The notes under the pieces: model-generated
What the model saw: only the letters and a program-made list of their open reading frames with translations
Told to the model about the DNA's origin: nothing
The model's database searches: none
Shown here: positions 1 through 6,075 of the stretch, piece by piece
How positions within the stretch are numbered: position 1 is the first letter of the stretch
Layout of the letters: each line of letters begins with the position of its first letter
Program-made: the position numbers and the translations under genes
Assembly (NCBI GenBank): GCA_029935295.1
Contig: JAOZKP010000109.1
Coordinates: 1-9,060, forward strand
Source of the DNA: a bacterium
GTDB lineage: Bacteria; Desulfobacterota; Anaeroferrophillalia; Anaeroferrophillales; Tharpellaceae
Reading direction: 5' to 3'
DNA length: 9,060 nucleotides

Positions 1-42
1 AAAAAAAGAACCCGGCTGACAGAAATGCCAGCCGGGTTCTTT
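1..42 (-). terminator. Rho-independent terminator after the CoA-transferase gene
   Basis: Bases 5-18 and 29-42 are perfect 14-bp inverted repeats around a 10-base loop, with a GC-rich core (CCCGGCTG/CAGCCGGG). Read on the minus strand the stem runs straight into seven T's (bases 1-7), the classic intrinsic terminator layout. It begins 28 bases after the stop codon of the CoA-transferase gene, so it most likely ends that transcript and any read-through from the liv genes. The plus-strand side has only a short T run within the stem, so it is probably one-directional in use. Confidence 0.93.
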
Positions 43-70
43 GTATCAACTATTACAGATAAAAAAGTTA

Positions 71-1363
71 TCAGATAATATTCATCGCTTTGGCGGCGGC
101 TTTCAGCTCTTCCCGGAAATCGGGATGACTGATTCGAATTAAACCGAGAGCCCGCTGGCGGGCACTTTGGCCGCGCATTTTGACAACCCCGTATTCTGTA
201 ACAACATGATCGACATCATTTTTGTTGGTCGTGACGACAGCACCAGGTTTCAGCGTCGGAACAATCCGGGAAATGGTTCCGCCTTTGGCGGTTGCCGGCA
301 TGGTCACAAAACCTTTGCCGCCTTTTGAAACATTGGCTCCGCGAAAAAAGTCAACCTGGCCACCGGTACCGCTCCACTGTTTTGTCCCCATTGATTCCGA
401 ACAGCACTGCCCGAGAAAGTCAATTTCAATGGTTGAGTTGATACTGACCAGCTTGTCATTTTGTGCAATAATATAAGGATCATTGGTAAAATCAACCGGA
501 TGCATTTCAACCATTGGATTGCAGTGCATGAATTCATAGAGACGTTTAGAGCCCCAGGCAAAGGTGCCAAACATTTTACCGGGATGAAAATTCTTGCGCG
601 AGTTGTTGACCGCACCACAGGCGACCAGCTCCATAATTCCTTCGGTCATCATCTCTGTATGAATGCCGAGATCACGTTTATTTTCTAGGGCCTTGCAGAC
701 CGCATTGGGAACCCCACCGAAACCGATCTGCAAAGTTGAACCATCTTCAACCATCTCGGCGACATACCCGCCAATAGCCATATCGATCTCTGATAAAGGT
801 GCCGGGAGTAACTCCGGAATCGGATCGTCACACTCTATAATATGGGTAACCTTGGAAACATGCACCTGACAATTACCATGACAGCGCGGCGCATCAGGAT
901 TAATCTCGAAAATTACTTTTTTAGCTTTTTTAATCGCCTCCCACGTGTAATCAACCCCCAACCCCATACTGAAGAAACCATGTTCATCCATAGGCGACAC
1001 AATCGCCCCGGCGACATCGGCAGACCAGTATTCACGGATCAGACGCGGAATTTCATGGAAATAGTTCGGGGTAACATCAGACCAGCCAGCTTGTACTGCT
1101 TCACGGGAAGCGCCACTGGTAAAGAGAGAGTTATGTTTTATAGATTGTGACGTTTCTTCATCAAAATAGCCGGGTTTAGCCGGAAGAATCTGATAGGTGG
1201 TCACATCTTTCAGTGACTCTCTACGATCCGCAAGGGCGCTAATAAAGGAATAGGGCTCTCCCGCCCCAACCGGAAACCAGATATGATCTCCCGACTCAAT
1301 CGCCGCCGCGGCACCCTCTGCGGAAACCAGTTTTTCCTGATACATCTTCTGCCAGTCAGACAT
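71..1363 (-). CDS. Acetyl-CoA hydrolase/transferase family CoA-transferase (4-hydroxybutyrate/butyrate CoA-transferase-like)
   Basis: A 430-residue cytoplasmic enzyme with the length and motifs of the acetyl-CoA hydrolase/transferase family that includes 4-hydroxybutyrate CoA-transferase (AbfT). These enzymes move CoA between acyl groups through a glutamyl-CoA thioester. The segment GIHTEMMTEG at about residues 233-242 matches the family's catalytic-glutamate region, so E237 is the likely nucleophile (E238 in AbfT, from memory). Other family hallmarks are the N-terminal SGDHIWFPVGAGEP (about 24-37), GFGGVPNAV (about 214-222), the GTGGQVDFFRGA CoA-binding loop in the C-terminal half, and TEYGVVKMRG near the end. 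The ATG has a good Shine-Dalgarno GAGGAG (1370-1375) six bases upstream. It lies 118 bases after the ligase gene and has its own candidate promoter, followed by a strong terminator. The acyl donor and acceptor cannot be read from sequence; acetyl-CoA as one partner is the usual case. Confidence 0.9.
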   Translation of the reverse strand: MSDWQKMYQEKLVSAEGAAAAIESGDHIWFPVGAGEPYSFISALADRRESLKDVTTYQILPAKPGYFDEETSQSIKHNSLFTSGASREAVQAGWSDVTPNYFHEIPRLIREYWSADVAGAIVSPMDEHGFFSMGLGVDYTWEAIKKAKKVIFEINPDAPRCHGNCQVHVSKVTHIIECDDPIPELLPAPLSEIDMAIGGYVAEMVEDGSTLQIGFGGVPNAVCKALENKRDLGIHTEMMTEGIMELVACGAVNNSRKNFHPGKMFGTFAWGSKRLYEFMHCNPMVEMHPVDFTNDPYIIAQNDKLVSINSTIEIDFLGQCCSESMGTKQWSGTGGQVDFFRGANVSKGGKGFVTMPATAKGGTISRIVPTLKPGAVVTTNKNDVDHVVTEYGVVKMRGQSARQRALGLIRISHPDFREELKAAAKAMNII

Positions 1364-1429
1364 AAATCACTCCTCAAGAACGTTAATTTAGATTAAAACA
1401 CACTATAAAACATAAACAAAAGGCCCACT

Positions 1430-1458
1430 TTTCTACACATAAAAATGAGAGCTGTCAA
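1430..1458 (-). promoter_or_regulatory. Candidate sigma-70-type promoter for the CoA-transferase gene
   Basis: On the minus strand a perfect -35 TTGACA (1453-1458) is followed after exactly 17 bases by TAGAAA (1430-1435), four of six matches to TATAAT. It lies in the 118-base gap between the ligase stop and the CoA-transferase ATG, leaving a leader of roughly 60 bases. This would let the CoA-transferase be transcribed separately from the transporter/ligase operon. It is a consensus match only. Confidence 0.5.
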
Positions 1459-1481
1459 GTCGGGAAAACAGAGTCATCGAC

Positions 1482-3290
1482 TCATTTATAAACCTCATCA
1501 ATCTCAGCGGCAAATTTTTTATAGACATTGGCCCGGCGGATCTTCATGGTTGCAGTCATCTCATCATCGTCGTGATCAAGCTCTTTTGTTAAAAGTTTGA
1601 AACGGCGAATATTTTCGACCCGGGCAAACTGCTGATTAACGACTTCAACTTCTTCTTTGATCAAAGCAACAACCTGAGACAGACCGGAAAGATTTTTAAA
1701 GTTGGTATAGGGAATATCGTGATCGATCGCCCATTTGCCGACATTATCAAAATCGATCTGGAGAAGCGCTGCCAGATAGTTACGACCTTCACCGACAACT
1801 ATCGCCTCTTTGATGTAGAGACTTGTGGTAAGGGCATTCTCAATCTCTGAGGGGGCAATGTTTTTACCACCCGATGTGATAATAATGTCTTTCATCCGGT
1901 CAACAATCTTCAAATGACCATCTTCATCTAGAACCGCAACATCGCCGGTATGGAGCCAACCATCGACAATCATCGCCTTAGAAGACTCTTCATTTTTGTA
2001 GTAACCGACAAATATCGACTCGCCTCGTTTCAGGAGCTCGCCCTGATCACTGATTTTAAACTCGATTATATCAATAGCCTTGCCGACCGTTCCCAGTTTA
2101 ATATCATCATCCATATGGATAAAAGAGAGTCCGGTACACTCGGTCATGCCGTACCCCTCTTTAACCCGCACCCCGATATCATGAAAGAAACGTAAAACCT
2201 CGGGGCTAACTTTAGCTGCTGCCGAAAAACAGAAATGAGCTTTACGCAGACCGATAAAATTCTGCAGTGAACGAAAGATCAACCAATAAGCCAGTGTATC
2301 CAGCAACTTCAAACCGAAGCCCACCGGTTTACCAGCTAGCAGAAGTTCAGAACGCTTCCGACCGATGACCATACATCTATGATAGAGCCAGCGCTGTAAA
2401 GCTGAAGTCTCCTTGATATTTATTATAATTGATGACTGCAGTTTCTCCCAGATCCGGGGGACGCCTAAAAAAATAGTCGGTGCAATTTCGCGCAAGTCCG
2501 ACTGGATGGTGGCAATACTCTCGGCAAAATTTACTGGAAAACCGACATAGATCGGCAGAAAAAGCGTGAAAATCTTCTCGGCCACATGGCATAACGGCAG
2601 ATAAGAAACCACAGTGTCTGTCACCGTCGGTTTGATCGCCTTAACCGTACTCAAAGTTGTAGCTTCGATATTTTTGTGATTGATCATCGCCCCTTTGGGT
2701 TTGCCGGTAGTTCCCGAGGTATAGATCATAATACAGACATCTTCAGGCCGCCCCTGAGCCACTTCGGAAGAAAACAGACCTAAATTTTCTGCAGCCAGTT
2801 TCCGGCCCAGAACTTCAATTTCTTGAAAAGAGATTATATTATCTTTAGGATAGTTTCGCAGACCCTTCATATCGATAACGATAATCTTCTTCAGTTTGGG
2901 TAACTCATCCCAAACCTCAAGAATCTTATCGGTCTGTTCCTGATCTTCACAAACGACAAAGATGGCATCAGCATGGTTGACTACATACTGCACTTCAGGA
3001 GCGGGACTGGTCGGATAAACCCCGATCGTCACTCCGCCTAACGCAATCGCCCCGAGTTCAGCATAGATCCATTCCCGACAGTTCTCGCTGATAATTGCGA
3101 GATGATCACCGCGACTGAAACCGACCGCTTTCAAACCTAAAGCAAAATGGGTAACATGCTCACGATACTGCTGCCAGGTAATACTCTGCCAGATGCCAAA
3201 CTCTTTCTCCCGTAAGGCTACCTGATCGGAACGGCGGGCGGCCATCTCGAGAAAAGCCTGGCACAGGGTTTTTCCGCTTAACTCAGCCAC
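1482..3290 (-). CDS. AMP-forming acyl-CoA ligase, long-chain (FadD/FAA1-type)
   Basis: A 602-residue ANL-superfamily enzyme that activates a carboxylic acid through acyl-AMP to acyl-CoA using ATP. The core motifs are present in order: ATP/phosphate loop YTSGTTGKPKG (190-200), PRIWEK (278-283), GYGMTECTG (379-387), GWLHTGD (444-450), the hinge DRMKDIIITSGGKNI (464-478), and a C-terminal MTATMKIRR whose K583 is the expected adenylation lysine. Length and the PRIWEK and YPTSPA segments fit the long-chain/FadD15-like branch rather than acetyl-CoA synthetase, although chain length cannot be assigned and aromatic acids are possible. The start is GTG, supported by GGAGA (3296-3300) five bases upstream. 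It overlaps the end of livF by 13 bases, which indicates translational coupling. The active site looks intact. Co-transcription with livK/livF suggests that it activates the imported solute (inference). Confidence 0.92.
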   Translation of the reverse strand: MAELSGKTLCQAFLEMAARRSDQVALREKEFGIWQSITWQQYREHVTHFALGLKAVGFSRGDHLAIISENCREWIYAELGAIALGGVTIGVYPTSPAPEVQYVVNHADAIFVVCEDQEQTDKILEVWDELPKLKKIIVIDMKGLRNYPKDNIISFQEIEVLGRKLAAENLGLFSSEVAQGRPEDVCIMIYTSGTTGKPKGAMINHKNIEATTLSTVKAIKPTVTDTVVSYLPLCHVAEKIFTLFLPIYVGFPVNFAESIATIQSDLREIAPTIFLGVPRIWEKLQSSIIINIKETSALQRWLYHRCMVIGRKRSELLLAGKPVGFGLKLLDTLAYWLIFRSLQNFIGLRKAHFCFSAAAKVSPEVLRFFHDIGVRVKEGYGMTECTGLSFIHMDDDIKLGTVGKAIDIIEFKISDQGELLKRGESIFVGYYKNEESSKAMIVDGWLHTGDVAVLDEDGHLKIVDRMKDIIITSGGKNIAPSEIENALTTSLYIKEAIVVGEGRNYLAALLQIDFDNVGKWAIDHDIPYTNFKNLSGLSQVVALIKEEVEVVNQQFARVENIRRFKLLTKELDHDDDEMTATMKIRRANVYKKFAAEIDEVYK

Positions 3291-4108
3291 CGTTTTCTCC
3301 GTTTATAATGTTTCACGTCACGATAACTTTTCTCTTCGCCCGACTGCCCGAAACCGAGATAGAACTCCTGAACATCCTGATCATTAAGAAGCTGGTCAAC
3401 CGGGCCATCGAGAACCATACGCCCATTCTCCATAATATAACCGTAAGAACTTATGGAGAGAGCAACCTGGGCATTCTGCTCAACCAGCAGAATCGTGGTT
3501 CCTTCACGCTGGTTAATCTCTTTAATAATCGCAAAAATCTCATCTACCAGCAGCGGAGCCAAGCCTAAAGAGGGTTCATCCAACATCATCAATTTGGGCT
3601 GGGCGAGCAGAGCCCGGCTGATCGCCAGCATCTGCTGTTCACCACCGGAGAGATAGCCAGCCAGTCTTTTCCGGCGCTCTTTCAGTATCGGAAAGTAGCT
3701 GAAACATTTCTCGATATCATATTTAACCTGAGCCCGATCGCGGCGGATATAGGCACCGCAGCTCAAGTTCTCTTCAACCGTTAAATCCTCAAAAACCCGG
3801 CGCCCTTCAAGCACCTGAAAAATCCCGGCCCGGACAACCTGATGCGGAGCCATTCCGACCAGGTTTTTCCCCATAAATTCAATTGAGCCGTCACTGATTT
3901 CACCATCTTCGAGAGGCAGAAAAGCACTGATCGCCTTTAAGGTTGTCGATTTCCCGGCCCCATTCGAACCTAACAAAGCAACAATTTCACCCTCCGGTAC
4001 TTCGAGCGAAAGCCCTTTAAGCACCAAAACGACGTGGTTATAAATAACCTCAATGTTATTCACCCGCAACAGGGCCGGTTTTTTCTCTTCAATAACGGGG
4101 TCAGGCAT
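3278..4108 (-). CDS. livF: Liv/HAAT-family ABC transporter ATPase, LivF type
   Basis: A cytoplasmic ATPase of 276 residues from the ATG at 4108; it pairs with LivG to power the LivH/LivM channel. Walker A GSNGAGKS is at 47-54, the signature LSGGEQQ at 153-159, Walker B KLMMLDEP at 172-179, and the LivF-typical VEQN replaces the usual switch histidine at 209-212. The C-terminus carries a basic tail (KSYRDVKHYKRRKRWLS) that I recall from Desulfobacterota LivF proteins found beside acyl-CoA ligases. An in-frame TTG at 4180 would give 300 residues, but the added segment has no family character. The ATG version still has about 14 extra residues before the usual LLRVNNIEV start. No clear Shine-Dalgarno precedes 4108. 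Bases 4097-4111, covering the start, match a repeat word found at 8998-9012. The stop codon lies within the following ligase gene. Confidence 0.88.
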   Translation of the reverse strand: MPDPVIEEKKPALLRVNNIEVIYNHVVLVLKGLSLEVPEGEIVALLGSNGAGKSTTLKAISAFLPLEDGEISDGSIEFMGKNLVGMAPHQVVRAGIFQVLEGRRVFEDLTVEENLSCGAYIRRDRAQVKYDIEKCFSYFPILKERRKRLAGYLSGGEQQMLAISRALLAQPKLMMLDEPSLGLAPLLVDEIFAIIKEINQREGTTILLVEQNAQVALSISSYGYIMENGRMVLDGPVDQLLNDQDVQEFYLGFGQSGEEKSYRDVKHYKRRKRWLS

Positions 4109-4183
4109 GACAATTGGGTATTCCCATAAAGTTGAATTAAAGCTGGGAAGCTTGAAAACTTTGGTATTGTACTGTCTCAATTC

Positions 4184-4238
4184 GGGGACAGAACTCCAGC
4201 AAGAGCTTTTAGCCCAGATCAGGCTGAGCTCTGTCCCC
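4184..4238 (-). repeat. REP-like hairpin between livK and livF (GGGGACAGA...TCTGTCCCC)
   Basis: Bases 4184-4196 and 4226-4238 pair over 12 of 13 positions (GGGGACAGAACTC against GAGCTCTGTCCCC). After one bulged base the stem continues with AGC/GCT (4198-4200, 4223-4225), giving a roughly 55-base hairpin. There is no T-run on either side, so it is not an intrinsic terminator. The GGGGACAGA/TCTGTCCCC ends recur at 5641-5666. From memory this is a word typical of repeats mobilised by REP-associated (IS200-like, Y1) transposases; no transposase gene is in the window. It lies 70 bases after the livK stop and may protect livK mRNA (inference). Confidence 0.7.
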
Positions 4239-4308
4239 TTCGAGTGCGAAACAAAATTCGACGCCTTTTACAGTAGATTTATGACGCCGTAAACTCTCTC
4301 CGATTCAA

Positions 4309-5487
4309 TTACTGCAAATAGATCCAGTCGGAAGCCGGAATAAACTTGCCGCCTTTGGCGACAAAGACTTTACCCACGCCAGTGGCATTGCTGTCTTTAA
4401 AACTGATCTTACCAGCAAAATCACCAGTATCCCAATCTTTCACCTGAGGAATCATATCTTTCAGGTTGGGCCCGGTAATCGGCAGGCCTTTAGCTTTACA
4501 CATCTTAGCCAGTTTCACAAAAACCATACCCGTAAACCAACCCTGCATATATGAATTGGGACGATATTTGACTTCAGGATGATGTTTCGCATTAAATTCA
4601 TGCATTGCTTTGATCATCGGCACATCAGTCTGCTGCCAGTAGGCATAAGGATTGACACCCATATAACCTTCAGCATCGGGACCGAGTTTCCCTAAGAGCA
4701 TCTTCGACATTGCCCAGAAAGTTCCCATAAAAGTGGTTTTCAGACCAAAATCACGAGCCCCCTGAATAACGGCCGGAATCGGCGGCACGACATAGCCCTG
4801 AAAGATACAGTAATCGGGATTGTGGCGTTTAAGATCAAGAATCTGACTCGAGATATCAACCGCACCAACCTTGGTAATCTCTTCGGCAACCACTTCGACC
4901 CCAAATTTTTTCGCCATTTTCCGGGCATAGGGAATCGGATCGCGGCCAAATTCGGTATCACTGTAAAAGAAAGCCACCGTCGCTTTTTTACCCTTGGTTT
5001 TAGGATGTTTGGCAATGTATTTGAGAAGCAGGCCAAACTGCTGAGCATAGGTCGGACCGGAAACGAACATATAGGGATTTTTCACACGGTCAGCCAACTC
5101 CTGCGAAAACGAGGTCGAACCATAAACAATTTTATATTTACTATTGATCTCCGGAGCCAGGGCTTTACCTTCGCCGGTTGATTCGCCGTAATTCATAACC
5201 GGGCTCTCTTTTGCCATCACCTTCTTAAAAGAAGCAATCGCCCGTTTCAAATCATAACCAGTATCATCATAGATATATTTGATTTGCTGGCCATCTACCC
5301 CACCCTGCGCATTGGCATACGCAAGGGAATCAGCCAAGCCGGCATGAATATGCTTTCCAGCAAAAGCGAAACGTCCGGTCAGCGGCTGCTGGGCACTGAT
5401 TTTAATTGGATCTCCGGCCCAGGCCGCACCCGCCGCCATACTTAAACACAAACCCACAACTAAACCACACAATAGTCGAGAACGCAT
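4309..5487 (-). CDS. livK: Periplasmic substrate-binding protein of a Liv/HAAT-type ABC transporter
   Basis: A 392-residue type I periplasmic binding protein (Peripla_BP_6 family) that captures the solute and hands it to LivH/LivM. Residues 1-24 form a Sec signal peptide: basic MRSR, a hydrophobic core LLCGLVVGLCLSMAAG, and cleavage likely after AWA (22-24). The cysteines do not form a convincing lipobox, so it should be soluble. The mature protein begins DPIKISAQQPLTGRFAFAGKH, then GGVDGQQIKYIYDDTGYD (62-79), the usual first-lobe pattern. The ATG is preceded by an excellent Shine-Dalgarno (AAGGAGGA on the minus strand, 5493-5500 region). It follows the 578-base repeat island and so probably has its own promoter, and a stable hairpin lies downstream. 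The family binds branched-chain amino acids, amides and also aromatic or aliphatic carboxylates; the neighbouring acyl-CoA ligase favours a carboxylate (inference). Confidence 0.92.
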   Translation of the reverse strand: MRSRLLCGLVVGLCLSMAAGAAWAGDPIKISAQQPLTGRFAFAGKHIHAGLADSLAYANAQGGVDGQQIKYIYDDTGYDLKRAIASFKKVMAKESPVMNYGESTGEGKALAPEINSKYKIVYGSTSFSQELADRVKNPYMFVSGPTYAQQFGLLLKYIAKHPKTKGKKATVAFFYSDTEFGRDPIPYARKMAKKFGVEVVAEEITKVGAVDISSQILDLKRHNPDYCIFQGYVVPPIPAVIQGARDFGLKTTFMGTFWAMSKMLLGKLGPDAEGYMGVNPYAYWQQTDVPMIKAMHEFNAKHHPEVKYRPNSYMQGWFTGMVFVKLAKMCKAKGLPITGPNLKDMIPQVKDWDTGDFAGKISFKDSNATGVGKVFVAKGGKFIPASDWIYLQ

Positions 5488-5575
5488 CTTCTTCCTCCTT
5501 TAGTAAAGTTAGCACTTAAAAGCCCCGAAGACTCCCCCCAGGACTGATGATAATCCCTCATTTATGAGGAACAAA

Positions 5576-5604
5576 ACTATTTACATTTTACATTTAAGTT
5601 ACAA
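5576..5604 (-). promoter_or_regulatory. Weak candidate promoter with three TTACA repeats upstream of livK
   Basis: On the minus strand TTGTAA (5599-5604) and AATAGT (5576-5581) are 17 bases apart; each matches four of six consensus bases, so this is weak on its own. The plus strand of the same stretch carries three TTACA words at 5581-5585, 5588-5592 and 5599-5603. The 11-mer ATTTACATTTT (5579-5589) occurs in inverse orientation upstream of livG (8882-8892), hinting at a shared regulator site. The leader to the livK ATG would be about 85 bases. Confidence 0.3.
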
Positions 5605-5640
5605 AAAGAATCAGCGAGTTTTGCTTCGCCTTCCGTAACC

Positions 5641-5666
5641 GGGGACAGAACTAAAGGTCTGTCCCC
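5641..5666. repeat. Second GGGGACAGA/TCTGTCCCC hairpin (REP-like)
   Basis: Bases 5641-5649 and 5658-5666 are perfect 9-bp inverted repeats with an 8-base loop. The left arm plus three bases (GGGGACAGAACT) is identical to the left arm of the hairpin at 4184-4238, so both belong to one repeat family. There is no adjoining T-run. It resembles sequences that accompany REP-associated transposases (recollection, unverified). Confidence 0.65.
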
Positions 5667-5690
5667 ACATCGAGACAGATTGAACAAATA

Positions 5691-5723
5691 TAAACGCAAT
5701 TGGCTAAGCAAAAATTTTGATAT
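5691..5723 (+). repeat. 33-bp direct repeat, copy 1
   Basis: These 33 bases, beginning TAAACGCAATTGGCTAAGCA, are identical to 5907-5939, 216 bp away. Identity starts abruptly at TAAAC and degenerates after GATAT (next bases GCAATGA against ACAAGGA). Copy 2 is the left end of the palindromic element at 5907-6075; copy 1 appears to be a solitary left end without the rest. Confidence 0.9.
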
Positions 5724-5906
5724 GCAATGAAACCGTAACCAATCAATGTTTTGTCTCGATTGGGGTCATTGCTGCACAAAAGGCGATCAATAATTCGCTT
5801 TTATATCTCTATAGTTCCCGCCATTTGTCAGCTTTGACCCCATTAAATGAGGGCGAAGCAAAATCCCAAAACTACTCAATTTCATTTCGAGTTGACCGTT
5901 GATTGT

Positions 5907-6075
5907 TAAACGCAATTGGCTAAGCAAAAATTTTGATATACAAGGAAGTTTTCAATTTCTGAGTGAGACTATACGAATAGTATGTCGAACTTAGAAATTG
6001 AAAACTGACGCAGTAGATCGAAACTTTTTGCGCCCCGCAGGAAGTGCCCTTGGGGTGCCACGCCATCAATGTTTA
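5907..6075. mobile_element. Putative MITE-like palindromic element overlapping the livM 3' end
   Basis: This is a nested imperfect palindrome. The inner arms AGTTTTCAATTTCT (5947-5960) and AGAAATTGAAAACT (5993-6006) are a perfect 14-bp inverted repeat. Further out, GCAAAAA (5924-5930) pairs with TTTTTGC (6025-6031), flanked by partly matching bases. At the ends TAAAC-N5-TGGC (5907-5920) pairs with GCCA-N5-GTTTA (6062-6075). The right half has about 27 extra bases containing a GC-rich stem. No coding capacity is present, as expected for a non-autonomous element. The left end is the 33-bp sequence duplicated at 5691-5723, which independently supports TAAAC as a boundary. The right end covers the livM stop codon. 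No target duplication was identified, so the transposition mechanism is unknown. Confidence 0.5.

Larger units (their letters stand above)
5619..5863. repeat. 245-bp segment bounded by 12-bp perfect inverted repeats
   Basis: TTTTGCTTCGCC (5619-5630) and its exact complement GGCGAAGCAAAA (5852-5863) bound a 245-bp segment. The segment contains the GGGGACAGA hairpin, copy 1 of the 33-bp repeat and two further inverted-repeat pairs. Just outside, CCCTCATTTA (5555-5564) also has its complement at 5844-5853, but the two word pairs are not in the same order on the two sides, so a simple clean element with terminal repeats is not shown. No target-site duplication is evident. It may be a rearranged remnant. 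Confidence 0.45.
5488..6065. other. Gene-free repeat island splitting the liv cluster
   Basis: This 578-base gap separates livM from livK in an otherwise tightly packed transporter cluster. I find no credible gene in it: the longest open frame (plus strand, 61 codons, TTG start) has no family character and crosses repeats. It holds the livK Shine-Dalgarno and possible promoter at the livK side, a small CCTCAT/ATGAGG hairpin (5556-5569), a 12-bp inverted repeat at 245-bp span (5619-5630/5852-5863), a GGGGACAGA hairpin (5641-5666), inverted repeats ATCGAGACA/TGTCTCGAT (5669-5677/5752-5760) and TGGGGTCA/TGACCCCA (5761-5768/5835-5842), a 33-bp direct repeat (5691-5723 and 5907-5939), and a palindromic element reaching into the livM end. 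It looks like layered insertions of small non-autonomous elements. Confidence 0.75.

Noticed and set aside
222..1150. Several plus-strand open frames opposite the CoA-transferase gene
   Set aside because: They are antisense to a gene with intact family motifs and have no protein character or ribosome sites.
1471..1483. Small GAGTC-GAT-GACTC hairpin at the ligase stop, considered as a terminator
   Set aside because: Only 5 bp of stem, overlapping the stop codon, followed by TGTTTTCCC rather than a T-run; too weak to call.
4109..4180. TTG start for livF at 4180
   Set aside because: The added 24 residues show no family similarity and begin beside the repeat hairpin; the ATG at 4108 is preferred.
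4184..4238. The livK-livF hairpin as a Rho-independent terminator
   Set aside because: Neither side has a T-run, and livF and the ligase follow without another good promoter.
5717..5902. 61-codon plus-strand open frame in the livM-livK gap
   Set aside because: TTG start with no ribosome site, no recognisable protein pattern, and it runs through inverted repeats; most likely non-coding.
5691..5939. Two 33-bp repeats as a CRISPR remnant
   Set aside because: Only two copies, 183 bases between them, no typical spacer size and no cas genes; one copy is part of a palindromic element.
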